Shown: positions 44,828 to 54,365, counted from the first letter of the stretch. The stretch: 64,000 nt of DNA from Chitinophaga pollutisoli (GCF_038396755.1 NZ_CP149822.1:2046001-2110000), one strand, 5' to 3'. The notes: generated by a model not told the origin, from the letters alone. Translations and numbers: made by a program.

Positions 44828-45829
44828 ATGCGGCAGGTCACCATAAAAGCCCTTGCCCGGGAGCTACGGCTCTCGGTATCAACGATCTCGAAAGCGTTGC
44901 GGGACAGCCATGAGATCAGCGACGCCACCAAGCGCAGGGTCCTGGAACTGGCCGCGCGGCTGAACTACTCCCCCAACCCTTACGCCAGCAGCCTCCGGGG
45001 CCGCAAGAGCCGGAACATCGCCATCGTGATCCCCGAAGTGGCGGACAGCTTCTTCTCGCTGGCGATCAACGGCATTACTTCGGTGACGAAAGAGAAGGGG
45101 TACCATTCCATTATTTGCCTGACGCATGAAGATTACAAAGACGAGCAGGATATCCTGAAAGCGTTCCATAACGGGCGCGTCGACGGTGTGCTGATATCGG
45201 TTTCCGGTACCACGGAGTCCGGCGCGCATATCCGGGGACTGATGGACCAGGGCGTACCCGTCGTGCTTTTCGACCGCGTGCTGCCGGACGTTCCCGCGCC
45301 CAAAGTCGTTACCGACGATGCCGCCAGCGCCCGCAACGCCACGCAATTGCTGCTGGACCACGGCTGCCGCCGGATCGCTTTCCTGGGGCTTTCCCCGCAG
45401 TTGTCGATCAGCGCCGACCGGTTGGCCGGTTACGAAGCCGCGCTCCGGGAGAACCACTATCAGCCCAAAGCGAAAGACATCCTTTCCTGCGGTGCAGGCC
45501 AACAGCAAAACCTGCTTGCCATTAAAAAACTGCTTCGCCAGAAAGACCGTCCGGATGGCATCGTGGCGGCCGTGGAGAAATTAGCGCCCCTCGTATACCA
45601 GGCCTGTAACGAGCTATCGCTGCGCATCCCGGAAGATGTAAAGTTAATCTGCTTTTCCAGTTTGGAGATCGCGGGAATATTGCAGCCGTCGTTGTCCACC
45701 GTCACCCAGCCGGCATTCGAAATGGGAGCGAAGGCGGCGGGATTGCTGATGAAGCTGATGGCGGGGAAGCGTGCGGAGATGGAAGTGGTGGTGAGCGCTG
45801 AGCTGACGGAGCGGGTATCGAGCGGTTGA
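44828..45829 (+). CDS. LacI-family transcriptional regulator
   Basis: 333 residues. HTH at the very N-terminus (VTIKALARELRLSVSTISKALRDSHEISDATKRRVLELAARLNYSPN) with hinge helix NPYASSLRGRKS, then a periplasmic-binding-protein-like effector domain (RNIAIVIPEVADSFFSLAINGI). The start is fixed by the HTH, so the palindrome at 44803-44824 leaves no room for a ribosome site. Effector is likely linked to inositol or glucuronate (inference). It converges, with a 3-bp gap and no terminator, on the glycosyltransferase remnant. Confidence 0.94.
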   Translation: MRQVTIKALARELRLSVSTISKALRDSHEISDATKRRVLELAARLNYSPNPYASSLRGRKSRNIAIVIPEVADSFFSLAINGITSVTKEKGYHSIICLTHEDYKDEQDILKAFHNGRVDGVLISVSGTTESGAHIRGLMDQGVPVVLFDRVLPDVPAPKVVTDDAASARNATQLLLDHGCRRIAFLGLSPQLSISADRLAGYEAALRENHYQPKAKDILSCGAGQQQNLLAIKKLLRQKDRPDGIVAAVEKLAPLVYQACNELSLRIPEDVKLICFSSLEIAGILQPSLSTVTQPAFEMGAKAAGLLMKLMAGKRAEMEVVVSAELTERVSSG

Positions 45830-45832
45830 ATA

Positions 45833-46290
45833 TCAGGGATGCGGCCATTTACCGTCAAACAGCACATTATCGACGCCGGTTGTGTGATGCGGTGTGTGAA
45901 TGAATGAACTGTTGGCTTTCTTCAACCGGAAAACCAGTAAAAACGTGAGGAGCATCGCCCAGGGCAGATAGCACACCGCGCGGAACAAGAACCGCGTATA
46001 AAATTTCCAGGGCAGCGGCAGCAGCAAACTGAGGCAGCACATGCCCAGCAAAGTTAGCCAGTAATAATAATGAATGGTGAACCAGGTACTGAAAACCAGG
46101 TATAGCGCAGCGATCAGGAAGGTGGCGAGCAGCAGCAGCAACCGAGGGAACAACAGGTTTTGCCAGACAGAAATATACCAGTAATCGATTTTGGCGATTT
46201 TCTCGTCGAAGATCAGGGCGGATTCGAGGTAATGGATACGGTACCCTTTTTCAGCTGCCTGCCGGAATCCGCGCCTGGAATGCGGCGGGC
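45833..46290 (-). pseudogene. C-terminal remnant of a family-2 glycosyltransferase
   Basis: An open frame with no plausible start runs from about 46290 to the stop at 45833. It reads AAEKGYRIHYLESALIFDEK, then KIDYWYISVWQNLLFPRLLL, three to four membrane segments, and KANSSFIHTPHHTT near the end. GYRIHY...ALIFDEK and the final FIHTPH-type motif are known from membrane-bound GT2 proteins of Bacteroidota. The catalytic N-terminal half (DxD, QxxRW) is missing; the frame upstream runs into the terminator of the MFS gene. It is therefore a 5'-truncated leftover. The membrane part from 46153 could still be expressed but would have no catalytic centre. Confidence 0.7.
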
Positions 46291-46295
46291 GCTGT

Positions 46296-46329
46296 AAAAT
46301 ACAGCGGCCCGCGCAATGCGCGGGCCGCT
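46296..46329 (-). terminator. Terminator of the seven-gene sugar operon
   Basis: On the minus strand AGCGGCCCGCGC pairs over 12 bp with GCGCGGGCCGCT around an ATT loop, followed by GTATTTT. It is 32 bp after the MFS stop codon. Confidence 0.85.
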
Positions 46330-46360
46330 CAAATATCAGATAGCCTTATAACCGGGAAGC

Positions 46361-47595
46361 TTAATGATGCGCCGCGGGTTGTGCTGCGGATTTCGCTGCA
46401 GGTTTGCTCCGCTTCACCCAGAACCAGAGCAAGGTGAACAACACGATCAACACAGCCGGGAAGATGATCATGTATTTCATGGTTTCCTGGCCTGCGGCCA
46501 GTTCCAGCTCGGCGCCGCTCAATCCGTTGGCCGCCGCCCTCACCCGTCCTTCGTCGATCCATCCGCCGATCACGGGGTTCCACATGGAGGTGGAGAACAT
46601 GCCGAAGGCACCTACTACAGACATGCCGAAGGCACCGCTTTTGGGGATTTTCTCGGCAACGAAGCCAATCATATTCGGCCAGAAATAACAAACGCCCACT
46701 GCAAAGAGAATCGCTGCCACATACACCATGCCGCCGGTTACCGTACTGAACAGGTAGATGCCGATGGTGGTGAAGATGGCGGAACCCAGGAGCACGCCCG
46801 TTTGGTCGAACTTGCCCACGATCCCTCCGCCAAAATATCTTCCTACTGCCATCAAACCCGTTACCAGCGCCAGGATCACCATCGGTTCGGCACCGCTGGA
46901 TGCCATGATGATGCCGGTCCATTGTTGGGGGCCGAATTCACTGATGGCGGTGAGCGTCATGCAGGCGGCGATAAAAATGAAAAGCGGCGTGGCCATTGCT
47001 TTCAGGTTCTCTACCACCGAAATGCTCTCCTTGTGATGCGGCTTCGGAAATTCCTGGCCATAGAACAGCCAGGCATACACTAAAGTCGGCAACAGGATGA
47101 TCCATATTTGTGCTTCCCATCCCAGGTTCAGGTTTGTCATGCCCAGGGACACCAGGCTCCCGATCACGATCCCCCCGGGAACCACATATGGAACCGGTTC
47201 AGCAGGGTATTCATCTGCCTGCCGGTATAACTGTCCGCAATCATGGGATTACACGCCGCTTCGGTACAACCGTTCCCTAATCCCAGCAACAGCGTGGAGA
47301 TCAACAACCCGGTATATCCCCCGGAATAAATTGTGAGGAGGATACCCAGCGTATGCGCGAAAAAAGCAAAGATCATGATCCGCTTGGGCCCTATCTGATA
47401 ATAAAAAAGACCACCGATAACCATGGAAATCGGGAAGCCCAGGAACCACATCGAATTGATGAAACCCAGCTGCGTGGCGTTCAGCTGGAAGGTTTCCGCC
47501 AGCTGCGGGAGGATACCCGCCCTGATGCTGAATGAAAATGCAGTAGTAATGAGGGCAAAACAACTGCCATAAAACAATCTTAGTTTGTTGTTCAT
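46361..47595 (-). pseudogene. MFS permease (fucose/hexose type), one-base frameshift
   Basis: The N-terminal frame (47595-47164: RLFYGSCFALITTAFSFSIR, four membrane segments) ends NRFHMWFPGGS-stop; the C-terminal frame (47185-46361: VPGGIVIGSLVSLGMTNLNLG, eight membrane segments) continues the same protein. One more G in the G6 run at about 47171-47176 gives HMWFPGGIVIGSL and a normal 411-residue, 12-segment MFS permease. The segment LGLGNGCTEAACNPMIADSY is typical of FucP-like and related sugar permeases. It is the last gene of the operon beginning at 55250. The break sits in a homopolymer, so sequence error is likely. Confidence 0.88.
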
Positions 47596-47628
47596 AACGC
47601 TGAAATTTTAGATTTAGGCCAATTACTC

Positions 47629-50600
47629 TTATTGCATAGGGTGTTCTTTGAGCAATTGCGTTGTGGAATATAAATCTTTTTTATTTTCCGTGGCCTTTCT
47701 AATCTTTTTTACCTGTTCTACCGTGATGCTTCCCCCGCTATTGCCGAATGAATTCCGGACGTAAGTCAGCACCGCCGCCACCTCATCATCTTTCAGTAAA
47801 CCGCCGAAAGGCGTCATGGGCACCTGGCCGGGGTATTGCTTGCCTTTCACGAAAATGGGCCCTACCAGTCCCTTGAGCACCAGCTTGATCAGCCGCTCAT
47901 CGTTCCCGTTCACCCAGGCCGTGCCACCCAGCGGCGGGAACCCCGCAGCCACAAGCCCCTTCCCATCTGCCTGATGACAGGTAACGCAGTAACCTTCTTT
48001 ATTGTAAATCAATTTTCCCTTGTTGAACATGGCCAGCTCCGCGCCCTGCAGGGCTGTTTTCTTTTTCACCTCCACTTCTTTGGGAACGTTCAGCCCTTTC
48101 AGGTGCGCAACGGCCGTTTTATAGGCATGGATCGTCCATTTATCCATCTGGAATTTCCCGGCTGCCGTCAAAATGGGCAATCCCGCTTCCTTACTCATCC
48201 ACGATGCCGCCACGATGGCGGACAAACGGACGCGGCTGTGCTGGTCCCTGGCGGCCGCCATCATCAACGCCGCCTGGTCCGGGATCTGTTGCCCGACATA
48301 GCGCAATACCTGTACCGCCGCGGCCCTTACATGATAGTCTTTCGCTTTCAGGGACCGTTTCAGCAACTGCTGGTCCACTTTCCCCGTTCCCTGACTTACC
48401 CACAGCGCTTCCAGTATATGGTGCTCGTATCGCGGGTCCTTCGCATCCAGGCTGGCGGCCCAGGGACCGAGTTTGGCCCGGACGGCGCTCACGTCCCTTC
48501 CCCGCAGTTCCCGGCGGGTCCTGTAACGGGTACGGTACTCCGGCAGTTTCAGGTTTTCCAGCAGTTCGTCGATTTCGGCACCGTCGATGTTCGCCGGTTT
48601 CACCAATGGCCGGGAAGGATATGTGATGCGGTAAATCCTGCCATGCGAGTGGTCGCGCAGCGGATCGCGCGCGTTATGCTGCATGTGCCCGATGAGGATG
48701 TTATGCCAGTCCACCACGTACAAAGAACCGTCCGGCGCAAACTCCAGGTCTACCGGCCGGAAATTCGGGTCATCGCCTTTCAGCAGATCCATCCGGAAAC
48801 GGCTTTTGTAACCCGTACCGGCATCCTGCATGGTGTGTTGTTTGATCCCCAGGAACCCGATGGTATTGTTGATCAGCAGGTCGCCCTGCACGCTGTCCGG
48901 AAAGTGGCGGCTGGAAACGAATTCGATCCCCGATGTGGGGCGCACCAGGTGCTTCTCTTCGACGAGCTGTTCGGATTTATGCGTGGCCTGGCCATATCTT
49001 GGCAAAATCGTTCCGGGCAGCATCCAGCGCACATCCGGCGACGACGTTTCGGCGAAAAAGGGTTGCCCCCAGTCGTCGAAAGCGATGCCCCAGGGATTGG
49101 GGATGCGCAGCTGCGCCGTACGTTCCAGCTTCATGCGCAGCGGATCGTACCGGTAAAAACCACCATTGGTCGCGTAAATTGGACCATAAGATGTTTCGAT
49201 GTTCGAGCTGAGGAATACCCCTTCACCCGAATAAATCGCACCGGAACCATCCGTCGTAAATGCGTGATTGCCGTGGTGCGAATCATGATCATCGAATCCG
49301 CTGAGCAGAATTTCCTTCTTGTCGGCCTTGCCATCTCCATCTGTATCTTTTAACAATACCAGGTTGCTCCCCTGCCCCACGTACACCCCTTCCGACGCCA
49401 TTTCAAATCCCAGCGGCAGATGCAATCCGTCGGCGAAAACCGTTTGTTTGTCGGCCTTTCCGTCGTTGTCGGTATCTTCCAGGATGATGATTTTGTCGTT
49501 GGGTTTGGGATCGCCGGGTTTGTATTGCGGATAGGTAGGCATCGTGGCCACCCACAAACGCCCTTTATTGTCGAACGAAAGCTGCACGGGTTTCGCCAGT
49601 TCGCTGAATTCCGATTCCGAAGCGAAGAGGTCCACCTTATAGCCAGGTGGCACTTTCAGGGTGCTTACGGCGTCTTGCCCATAACGGTAAGACAGGTTTC
49701 CGTTCTTGTTATTGTCGGTGTAGTTGGTTTTGATTTCCGGGAGAACGGTGGTGTGTTTATCCGCCGCTTCCAGGTCCATTTTCTCACCTTTGGAAGCCGC
49801 CAGCCAGATCGCGGTGTCGCGGATAGCGGTGAGCTCGCGGGTCTTTTTAATTTCCGCAGGGAAGTTGTCCGGTCCGTAAGGCTGATACCTGCGGCCATAG
49901 ACGTGGACGCCGTTGGGAACTTTATAATCGTACAGCCACATCCAGTTCTTTTCCGCCACCGCATCGTTCACCAGTTGCCTGTCGGCGCCGGCCCTGGGGT
50001 TCCCTTCCCCGAAAATGGCATCGGCCAGGAAGGTGGAAAGTTTTTGATATCCGGCTGCATTCAACTGGGAGCCGTCGATAGTCAGCGGTGATTCGGACGC
50101 GTCGTACCATTTGCGGGAAGGATTGAACACGTCCACGAACAGCACTTTGTTCAGCGCCGCGATTTCCTTCATAGCGTTGGCGTACAGCGCGAGGTTTTTA
50201 TTTTCCTTGCGGCCATCCGGGAGGTCGCGGGTATCCGACAGGTTTTCGAATGCAATGGGAGAAACGAGCACGAGCTGCGGGGCGGAAACGCCGTTATAGC
50301 GTTGTTTCAGCGTCCATTTGACGAAGGCGTTGAGTTCCGCTTTGAAGTTGGCGAGGCCGGCTTCTCCGGAGAACGATTCATTAAACCCGAAAAAAGAAAT
50401 GATCACATCCGTTTTCAGGCGGGTGAGCCATTCGTCGGGTGTTTCGAAAGTGCCTTCGCCGGGGTGGTTTTCGTTCAGTTCCAGTTTTCCCGGTTCGGTT
50501 TTGCTTTTGATGAGGTTGGCCCTTTGCACCTGGAATTTTTCGGCGCCGGGAAAAGCAAATGGCGACACGCGGCCCGAATGCGGCCGGAAGCCAGGTGTTT

Positions 50601-50835
50601 CTCCCGCGTCGCACATATTGCGGATAAACAGCTCATGCGCCGGGAAGCGGAGCTGCAGTTCCGTTTCCAGGTTATCGAAATAGATCATCCTGGCACCCAG
50701 GTTATTACCGATCATCGCGATGCGGGCGCCCTTCGCGAGCGGCAGCGCGGCAGGCTGTTTGGTTCTGAATGCGTTTAATATTACGACAGGCGTTACCGCC
50801 AGTAATAACAGTACGCTGATTTTGAGTAATCTCAT
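47629..50835 (-). CDS. PVC-type heme-binding CxxCH protein with N-terminal SGNH-like domain
   Basis: 1068 residues, N-terminal membrane anchor/signal (LLKISVLLLLAVTPVVILNA). About 30-270: SGNH-hydrolase-like domain (IAMIGNNLGARM, FFGFNES, DGSQLNAAGYQKL). About 390-760: beta-propeller of the membrane-bound dehydrogenase-like family (PPGYKVDLFASE, KPVQLSFDNKGRLWVATMPTYPQY, DTDNDGKADKQ, LEFAPDGSLYVVDWHN). About 770-930: HEAT-like repeats. Near 948: cytochrome c motif CVTCH with NGNDERLIKLVLKGLVGPI. Such proteins are common in Planctomycetes and Bacteroidota near sugar genes; an oxidative step on carbohydrates is presumed. It lies 17 bp after the ThuA gene, mid-operon. Confidence 0.92.
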   Translation of the reverse strand: MRLLKISVLLLLAVTPVVILNAFRTKQPAALPLAKGARIAMIGNNLGARMIYFDNLETELQLRFPAHELFIRNMCDAGETPGFRPHSGRVSPFAFPGAEKFQVQRANLIKSKTEPGKLELNENHPGEGTFETPDEWLTRLKTDVIISFFGFNESFSGEAGLANFKAELNAFVKWTLKQRYNGVSAPQLVLVSPIAFENLSDTRDLPDGRKENKNLALYANAMKEIAALNKVLFVDVFNPSRKWYDASESPLTIDGSQLNAAGYQKLSTFLADAIFGEGNPRAGADRQLVNDAVAEKNWMWLYDYKVPNGVHVYGRRYQPYGPDNFPAEIKKTRELTAIRDTAIWLAASKGEKMDLEAADKHTTVLPEIKTNYTDNNKNGNLSYRYGQDAVSTLKVPPGYKVDLFASESEFSELAKPVQLSFDNKGRLWVATMPTYPQYKPGDPKPNDKIIILEDTDNDGKADKQTVFADGLHLPLGFEMASEGVYVGQGSNLVLLKDTDGDGKADKKEILLSGFDDHDSHHGNHAFTTDGSGAIYSGEGVFLSSNIETSYGPIYATNGGFYRYDPLRMKLERTAQLRIPNPWGIAFDDWGQPFFAETSSPDVRWMLPGTILPRYGQATHKSEQLVEEKHLVRPTSGIEFVSSRHFPDSVQGDLLINNTIGFLGIKQHTMQDAGTGYKSRFRMDLLKGDDPNFRPVDLEFAPDGSLYVVDWHNILIGHMQHNARDPLRDHSHGRIYRITYPSRPLVKPANIDGAEIDELLENLKLPEYRTRYRTRRELRGRDVSAVRAKLGPWAASLDAKDPRYEHHILEALWVSQGTGKVDQQLLKRSLKAKDYHVRAAAVQVLRYVGQQIPDQAALMMAAARDQHSRVRLSAIVAASWMSKEAGLPILTAAGKFQMDKWTIHAYKTAVAHLKGLNVPKEVEVKKKTALQGAELAMFNKGKLIYNKEGYCVTCHQADGKGLVAAGFPPLGGTAWVNGNDERLIKLVLKGLVGPIFVKGKQYPGQVPMTPFGGLLKDDEVAAVLTYVRNSFGNSGGSITVEQVKKIRKATENKKDLYSTTQLLKEHPMQ

Positions 50836-50852
50836 GGTCTCCGGTGATTTAT

Positions 50853-51707
50853 CTATTTAGCAACCCGGTAAGGAACCTGGATGTCCATTTTACCTTTCCA
50901 TTTCTTCGGCACCTTGAGGCCCAGCTCATCGTGAATGGCATTGATCACGAGGCGCTGAAAGGACTCAACCCTGAAATCTTCAGGATGGCCAAGCGTGGTC
51001 ATAAAAATTTTTCCGCCGAAGGAATTGGTGCCGGTCCAGGCCACGGGATTTTCCACTGCCATTCTTTCCGGGTTCACCGCTTTGCCCGTCAGCAGGGTTG
51101 TTGATCCTTTGACCGGGTAATCCGGCACCACGTGATAGAGCCAGGAGCGCACGTGCCAGTCTTTCGACACGCCCGTCAGAATAGGATTTGCCGCTTCAGC
51201 GGGTACGATGCTCACATCGGTGCTGCTGCTGTGGCCGTAGTGCGTATGTTTGGCTTTGCCTCCCCAGCCCGGAGGGGTGTTCAGGGCGAATTCGCCGAAG
51301 GCGTTCCATTTTGCACTGGGGTGGCCGGCGGGAAAATTGAAAGCATGCGTAGTGGTGCGGAAGCCCATCACGGGTTTACCGGACTTCAGATAAGCATCGA
51401 TATGCGCCAGCTGATCAGCCGGCAGCCTTCTCCATCGCAGGTAGAACACCGCCAGGTCCGCATCCTTCAAGGCTTCCAGCCCGGGGATGTTTTCTTCGCT
51501 GTTGTGATCCGGGGAAGATTTGAGCACGATGGTTCTCATGCCGTAATTTTTCTCCAGCTCCGCCGCCACGATGGGCAGGGTTTCTTCGCCACTATATTCA
51601 TGGTCTCCGCAGACAAACACGACCAGCGGCTTTTTAGCTTTCTGGGTGGGTTCGGAGCAGAACAAACCTCCCAGTGTCAATAATAATCCAAAACAGAAAG
51701 TATTCAT
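50853..51707 (-). CDS. ThuA-domain protein, secreted
   Basis: 284 residues with an N-terminal signal (MNTFCFGLLLTLGGLFCSE, possible lipobox GLFC). The ThuA-type glutamine-amidotransferase-like fold is seen in VVFVCGDHEYSGEETLPIVAAEL, DADLAVFYLRWRRL, GKPVMGFRTTTHAF and a late W..TLGHPEDF. ThuA proteins act in sugar metabolism, for example with 3-keto-sugars, but the reaction is not firmly known. It is placed between the 2-hydroxyacid dehydrogenase and the PVC-type cytochrome genes; ThuA plus PVC-type protein is a recurrent pair. Confidence 0.9.
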   Translation of the reverse strand: MNTFCFGLLLTLGGLFCSEPTQKAKKPLVVFVCGDHEYSGEETLPIVAAELEKNYGMRTIVLKSSPDHNSEENIPGLEALKDADLAVFYLRWRRLPADQLAHIDAYLKSGKPVMGFRTTTHAFNFPAGHPSAKWNAFGEFALNTPPGWGGKAKHTHYGHSSSTDVSIVPAEAANPILTGVSKDWHVRSWLYHVVPDYPVKGSTTLLTGKAVNPERMAVENPVAWTGTNSFGGKIFMTTLGHPEDFRVESFQRLVINAIHDELGLKVPKKWKGKMDIQVPYRVAK

Positions 51708-51728
51708 TTTAACAGGGATTTATGGTTA

Positions 51729-52679
51729 TCATACAAACGTGTTTCTATTGAAAACGCTTTCCTTTTCCGGTTCCCGGCCGGAAAGGAGCGCTATTACATT
51801 GTTTACCGTGGACAGGCACATTTTCCGGTAAGTGGTGGCGGTCAGGCTCGCGGAATGCGGCGTTACCAGCACACGGGGATGCCGTACCAGTGCAAGATTC
51901 TGTACCGGCGGCTCATCGGGTAGCACATCCGCCGCAAAACCGGCGATGGCTCCTTCGTTCAAGGCTTCCAGCAGAGCGGCATGGTCTACCAGCGCGCCCC
52001 TGGCGGTATTCACGAGCAAGGCGCCGGGCTTCATGGATGCCAGCTCCGCCTTTCCGATCAGGTTGCCCAGCCCGCTTTCCAGCGGAAGATGGAGGCTGAT
52101 TATATCCGATTGCCGCAACACTTCCTCCAACGGCAGATACTGGTAAGGCAGGTCCTGCGCCGACCGGCTCCAGTACACGACTTCCATCCCGAACGCGCTG
52201 GCCAGGCGGGCCACGCGCTTCCCGATATTACCCATGCCGAGGATGCCGAGCGTTTTGCCATCCAGCTCATCGCCTGCGTATTGATTGCGCCAGTTCCAGT
52301 CTTCCTGCTTCACCTTTTCTACCGACGTGTAAAGATCACGCCTGAGCATCAGCATGAGCGCGAGCGTATGTTCCGCGATAGTGCCCGCATTGCTCCCCGG
52401 CGCGTTGATCACGCGGATTTTCCTCGCCGAAGCGGCGGACACATCCACATTATCCAACCCCACTCCGCAGCGGGCCACTGCTTCCAGGTGCGGACAAGCG
52501 GCCATCAGCGCATCGTCCACCTTCATCTTCCCCCGGGTGATAACGGCATGGATATCCGCCTCCGCCACAACAGCGTCGCGACTGGCTAGGTCATACCCGG
52601 TGAATACGTTCACATGTTCGTGCAGCACGGCCAAAGCAGCTTCGGCGACGGTCTCCAGCAGCAATACGTTTTTCCTCAT
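51729..52679 (-). CDS. D-isomer 2-hydroxyacid dehydrogenase
   Basis: 316 residues. NAD-binding motif LGILGMGNIGKRVARLASAFG (about 146-166) and the catalytic Arg-Glu-His triad in NTARGALVD, VLPDEPPV and TPHSAS. The N-terminal half has CGVGLDNVDVSAASARKIRVINAPGSNAGTIAEHTLALML as in SerA/hydroxypyruvate reductases. It probably reduces a 2-keto acid from sugar-acid breakdown. Its ATG overlaps the stop of the VOC gene (ATGA at 52676-52679). Confidence 0.92.
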   Translation of the reverse strand: MRKNVLLLETVAEAALAVLHEHVNVFTGYDLASRDAVVAEADIHAVITRGKMKVDDALMAACPHLEAVARCGVGLDNVDVSAASARKIRVINAPGSNAGTIAEHTLALMLMLRRDLYTSVEKVKQEDWNWRNQYAGDELDGKTLGILGMGNIGKRVARLASAFGMEVVYWSRSAQDLPYQYLPLEEVLRQSDIISLHLPLESGLGNLIGKAELASMKPGALLVNTARGALVDHAALLEALNEGAIAGFAADVLPDEPPVQNLALVRHPRVLVTPHSASLTATTYRKMCLSTVNNVIALLSGREPEKESVFNRNTFV

Positions 52680-53167
52680 GGCTGTTTATGGTATAAAGTG
52701 GCGTCGTCGGACCGGTCGCCCCGGAAATCGTTCCGCCCTGAAACATACAAACCTTCCTCATACAGTTCATCTTTGAAAATAGCCGGATCGATTGCAGCGC
52801 CCGGCGCGGAAGAAAGCTCCACCAGGTTGCCGGCGGGGTCGCGGACGAACATCTGCATCGCGCCATCGGGCAGCTTGCGAACCTTGCCCCAGGGGTTCAC
52901 ATCGATCACCCCCAATTCCTTCATACGGAAAAAGATGCGGTTAAAATCATCCACCTGCACACAGATGTGCCCGCGGAAAGAGGTGCGGTCGTCCCACTCC
53001 GAGAGGTGCAACTGCTGCTCGTCGTTGAACTTGAAAAACATTACCGGGTAATCGAACCGGAAAGCGGGAAGCTTCTCCAGGCCCAGTTCCTGCTCATAAA
53101 ATGCACCTGCTTTTTCGAGGTTGTCCACAATCAGTGTAACGTGGTTAATTTTGATTGCCTTAGCCAT
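52676..53167 (-). CDS. VOC (glyoxalase/bleomycin-resistance) family protein
   Basis: 163 residues from ATG 53167 (MAKAIKINHVTLIVDNLEKAGAFYEQEL); a longer frame to 53215 overlaps the upstream gene. One VOC unit with metal-ligand candidates in NHVTL (His), QLHLSEW, FRGHICVQVDD (His) and NLVELSS (Glu). Substrate unknown; in this context a lyase or epimerase step on a sugar-acid intermediate is plausible. It lies 11 bp after the enolase-superfamily gene and is translationally coupled to the dehydrogenase. Confidence 0.88.
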   Translation of the reverse strand: MAKAIKINHVTLIVDNLEKAGAFYEQELGLEKLPAFRFDYPVMFFKFNDEQQLHLSEWDDRTSFRGHICVQVDDFNRIFFRMKELGVIDVNPWGKVRKLPDGAMQMFVRDPAGNLVELSSAPGAAIDPAIFKDELYEEGLYVSGRNDFRGDRSDDATLYHKQP

Positions 53168-53178
53168 AAAATATTTTT

Positions 53179-54345
53179 TTAAACGCCCTGTTTGAATTCG
53201 CGTACAAAATCCCAATCCGGGGTCATGCCCAGGCCAGGTGCCGTTGGTGCGGCGATTGATCCGTTGGTGACGGTAATTTTTTCTTTGACAAGATCATACA
53301 TCATCGGGTTTCCGCCCAGCGAGAACTCGATGATGGTGGCAGACGGGGAAGCAAATGCCACGGTCAGCCCCGCCATGAAGGAAAAGGCGGAGCCCCAGCA
53401 ATGCGGCGCCAGTTCCACCTGGTGCGCGCAAGCGAGGTGCCCGGCGCGCATAGCTTCCGAAATACCGCCGATGATGGCCGCATCCGGCTGGATCACATCC
53501 ACCGCCCGGATCTGCAACAGGTCGTGGATATCGAAACTGGTATATTCACTTTCTCCGGCAGCGATGGGGATGCAGGTAGACGCTCTCACTTCGGCGGTTC
53601 CCTGTTTGTTATCCGGACTGATGGGCTCTTCGAACCAGTAAACGTTGCAGTCTTCCACGCCTCGGCAGAACTGCTTGGCTTCGGGCACGCTGTAAGTCCC
53701 GTGTGCATCCACCATCAGCTTGATATCCGGTTCGAGCACGGCCCTGGCGGCTTTCACCCGGTCGATGCTCTTCTGCACGCTGTCATCCATCACCCCTACC
53801 CGCATTTTCACGCCACGGAAACCTTTGTCCACATATCCTTTCAGCTGCGCCCCGATATTATTGACATCCGCCCATCCGCCGCTGGCATATGCCGGCATCT
53901 GATCGCGACAGGCGCCGCCGAGGAGATCGAGGACAGGCACGCCCAGCATTTTCCCTTTCAGATCCCACAGCGCGGTGTCGATCCCGCTCATGGCGGAAAC
54001 GGTGAGGCCGCGGCGGCCGAGGATGGGGAACTTCCGGCCTCTCGACAAAGCATAATGGTCGCGGGTGCCGTTGTACATTTCTTCCCAAAGGCGGGTGACG
54101 TTGTTAACGGATTTACCCACCAGCAAGGGCTTCAGTTCATTTTCCACACAATTTACAATGGAAGCGCAAACGCCTGAGGAGCCTACCGCCGCTTTGGCTT
54201 CGCCAAAGCCCTGGAGGCCTTCGTCTGTCGTAATCACGACCAAAGTCATATCAAAATTCGTCAGCAGGCCATAATCCGAGGCATGCTGCTTCTCTTTAGG
54301 AATGGGACAGCGTAACCAAAACGCTTCTACGTTCGCAATTTTCAT
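53179..54345 (-). CDS. Mandelate racemase/muconate lactonizing (enolase-superfamily) sugar-acid dehydratase
   Basis: 388 residues with capping domain and barrel. VKMRVGVMDD carries the Lys-x-Arg position, metal ligands lie in VDAHGTY, WFEEPI and AAGESEY, and PHCWGS carries the catalytic histidine. This arrangement fits acid-sugar dehydratases (galactonate/fuconate type). It would convert an aldonate or related acid to a 2-keto-3-deoxy acid in the cytosol. Second gene of the operon, 20 bp after the TIM-barrel isomerase; substrate cannot be named from sequence. Confidence 0.9.
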   Translation of the reverse strand: MKIANVEAFWLRCPIPKEKQHASDYGLLTNFDMTLVVITTDEGLQGFGEAKAAVGSSGVCASIVNCVENELKPLLVGKSVNNVTRLWEEMYNGTRDHYALSRGRKFPILGRRGLTVSAMSGIDTALWDLKGKMLGVPVLDLLGGACRDQMPAYASGGWADVNNIGAQLKGYVDKGFRGVKMRVGVMDDSVQKSIDRVKAARAVLEPDIKLMVDAHGTYSVPEAKQFCRGVEDCNVYWFEEPISPDNKQGTAEVRASTCIPIAAGESEYTSFDIHDLLQIRAVDVIQPDAAIIGGISEAMRAGHLACAHQVELAPHCWGSAFSFMAGLTVAFASPSATIIEFSLGGNPMMYDLVKEKITVTNGSIAAPTAPGLGMTPDWDFVREFKQGV

Positions 54346-54365
54346 GTATTGGAATTAACCGCTTT

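Noticed and set aside
47836..49353. 505-codon plus-strand open frame
   Set aside because: Antisense of the PVC-type cytochrome gene.
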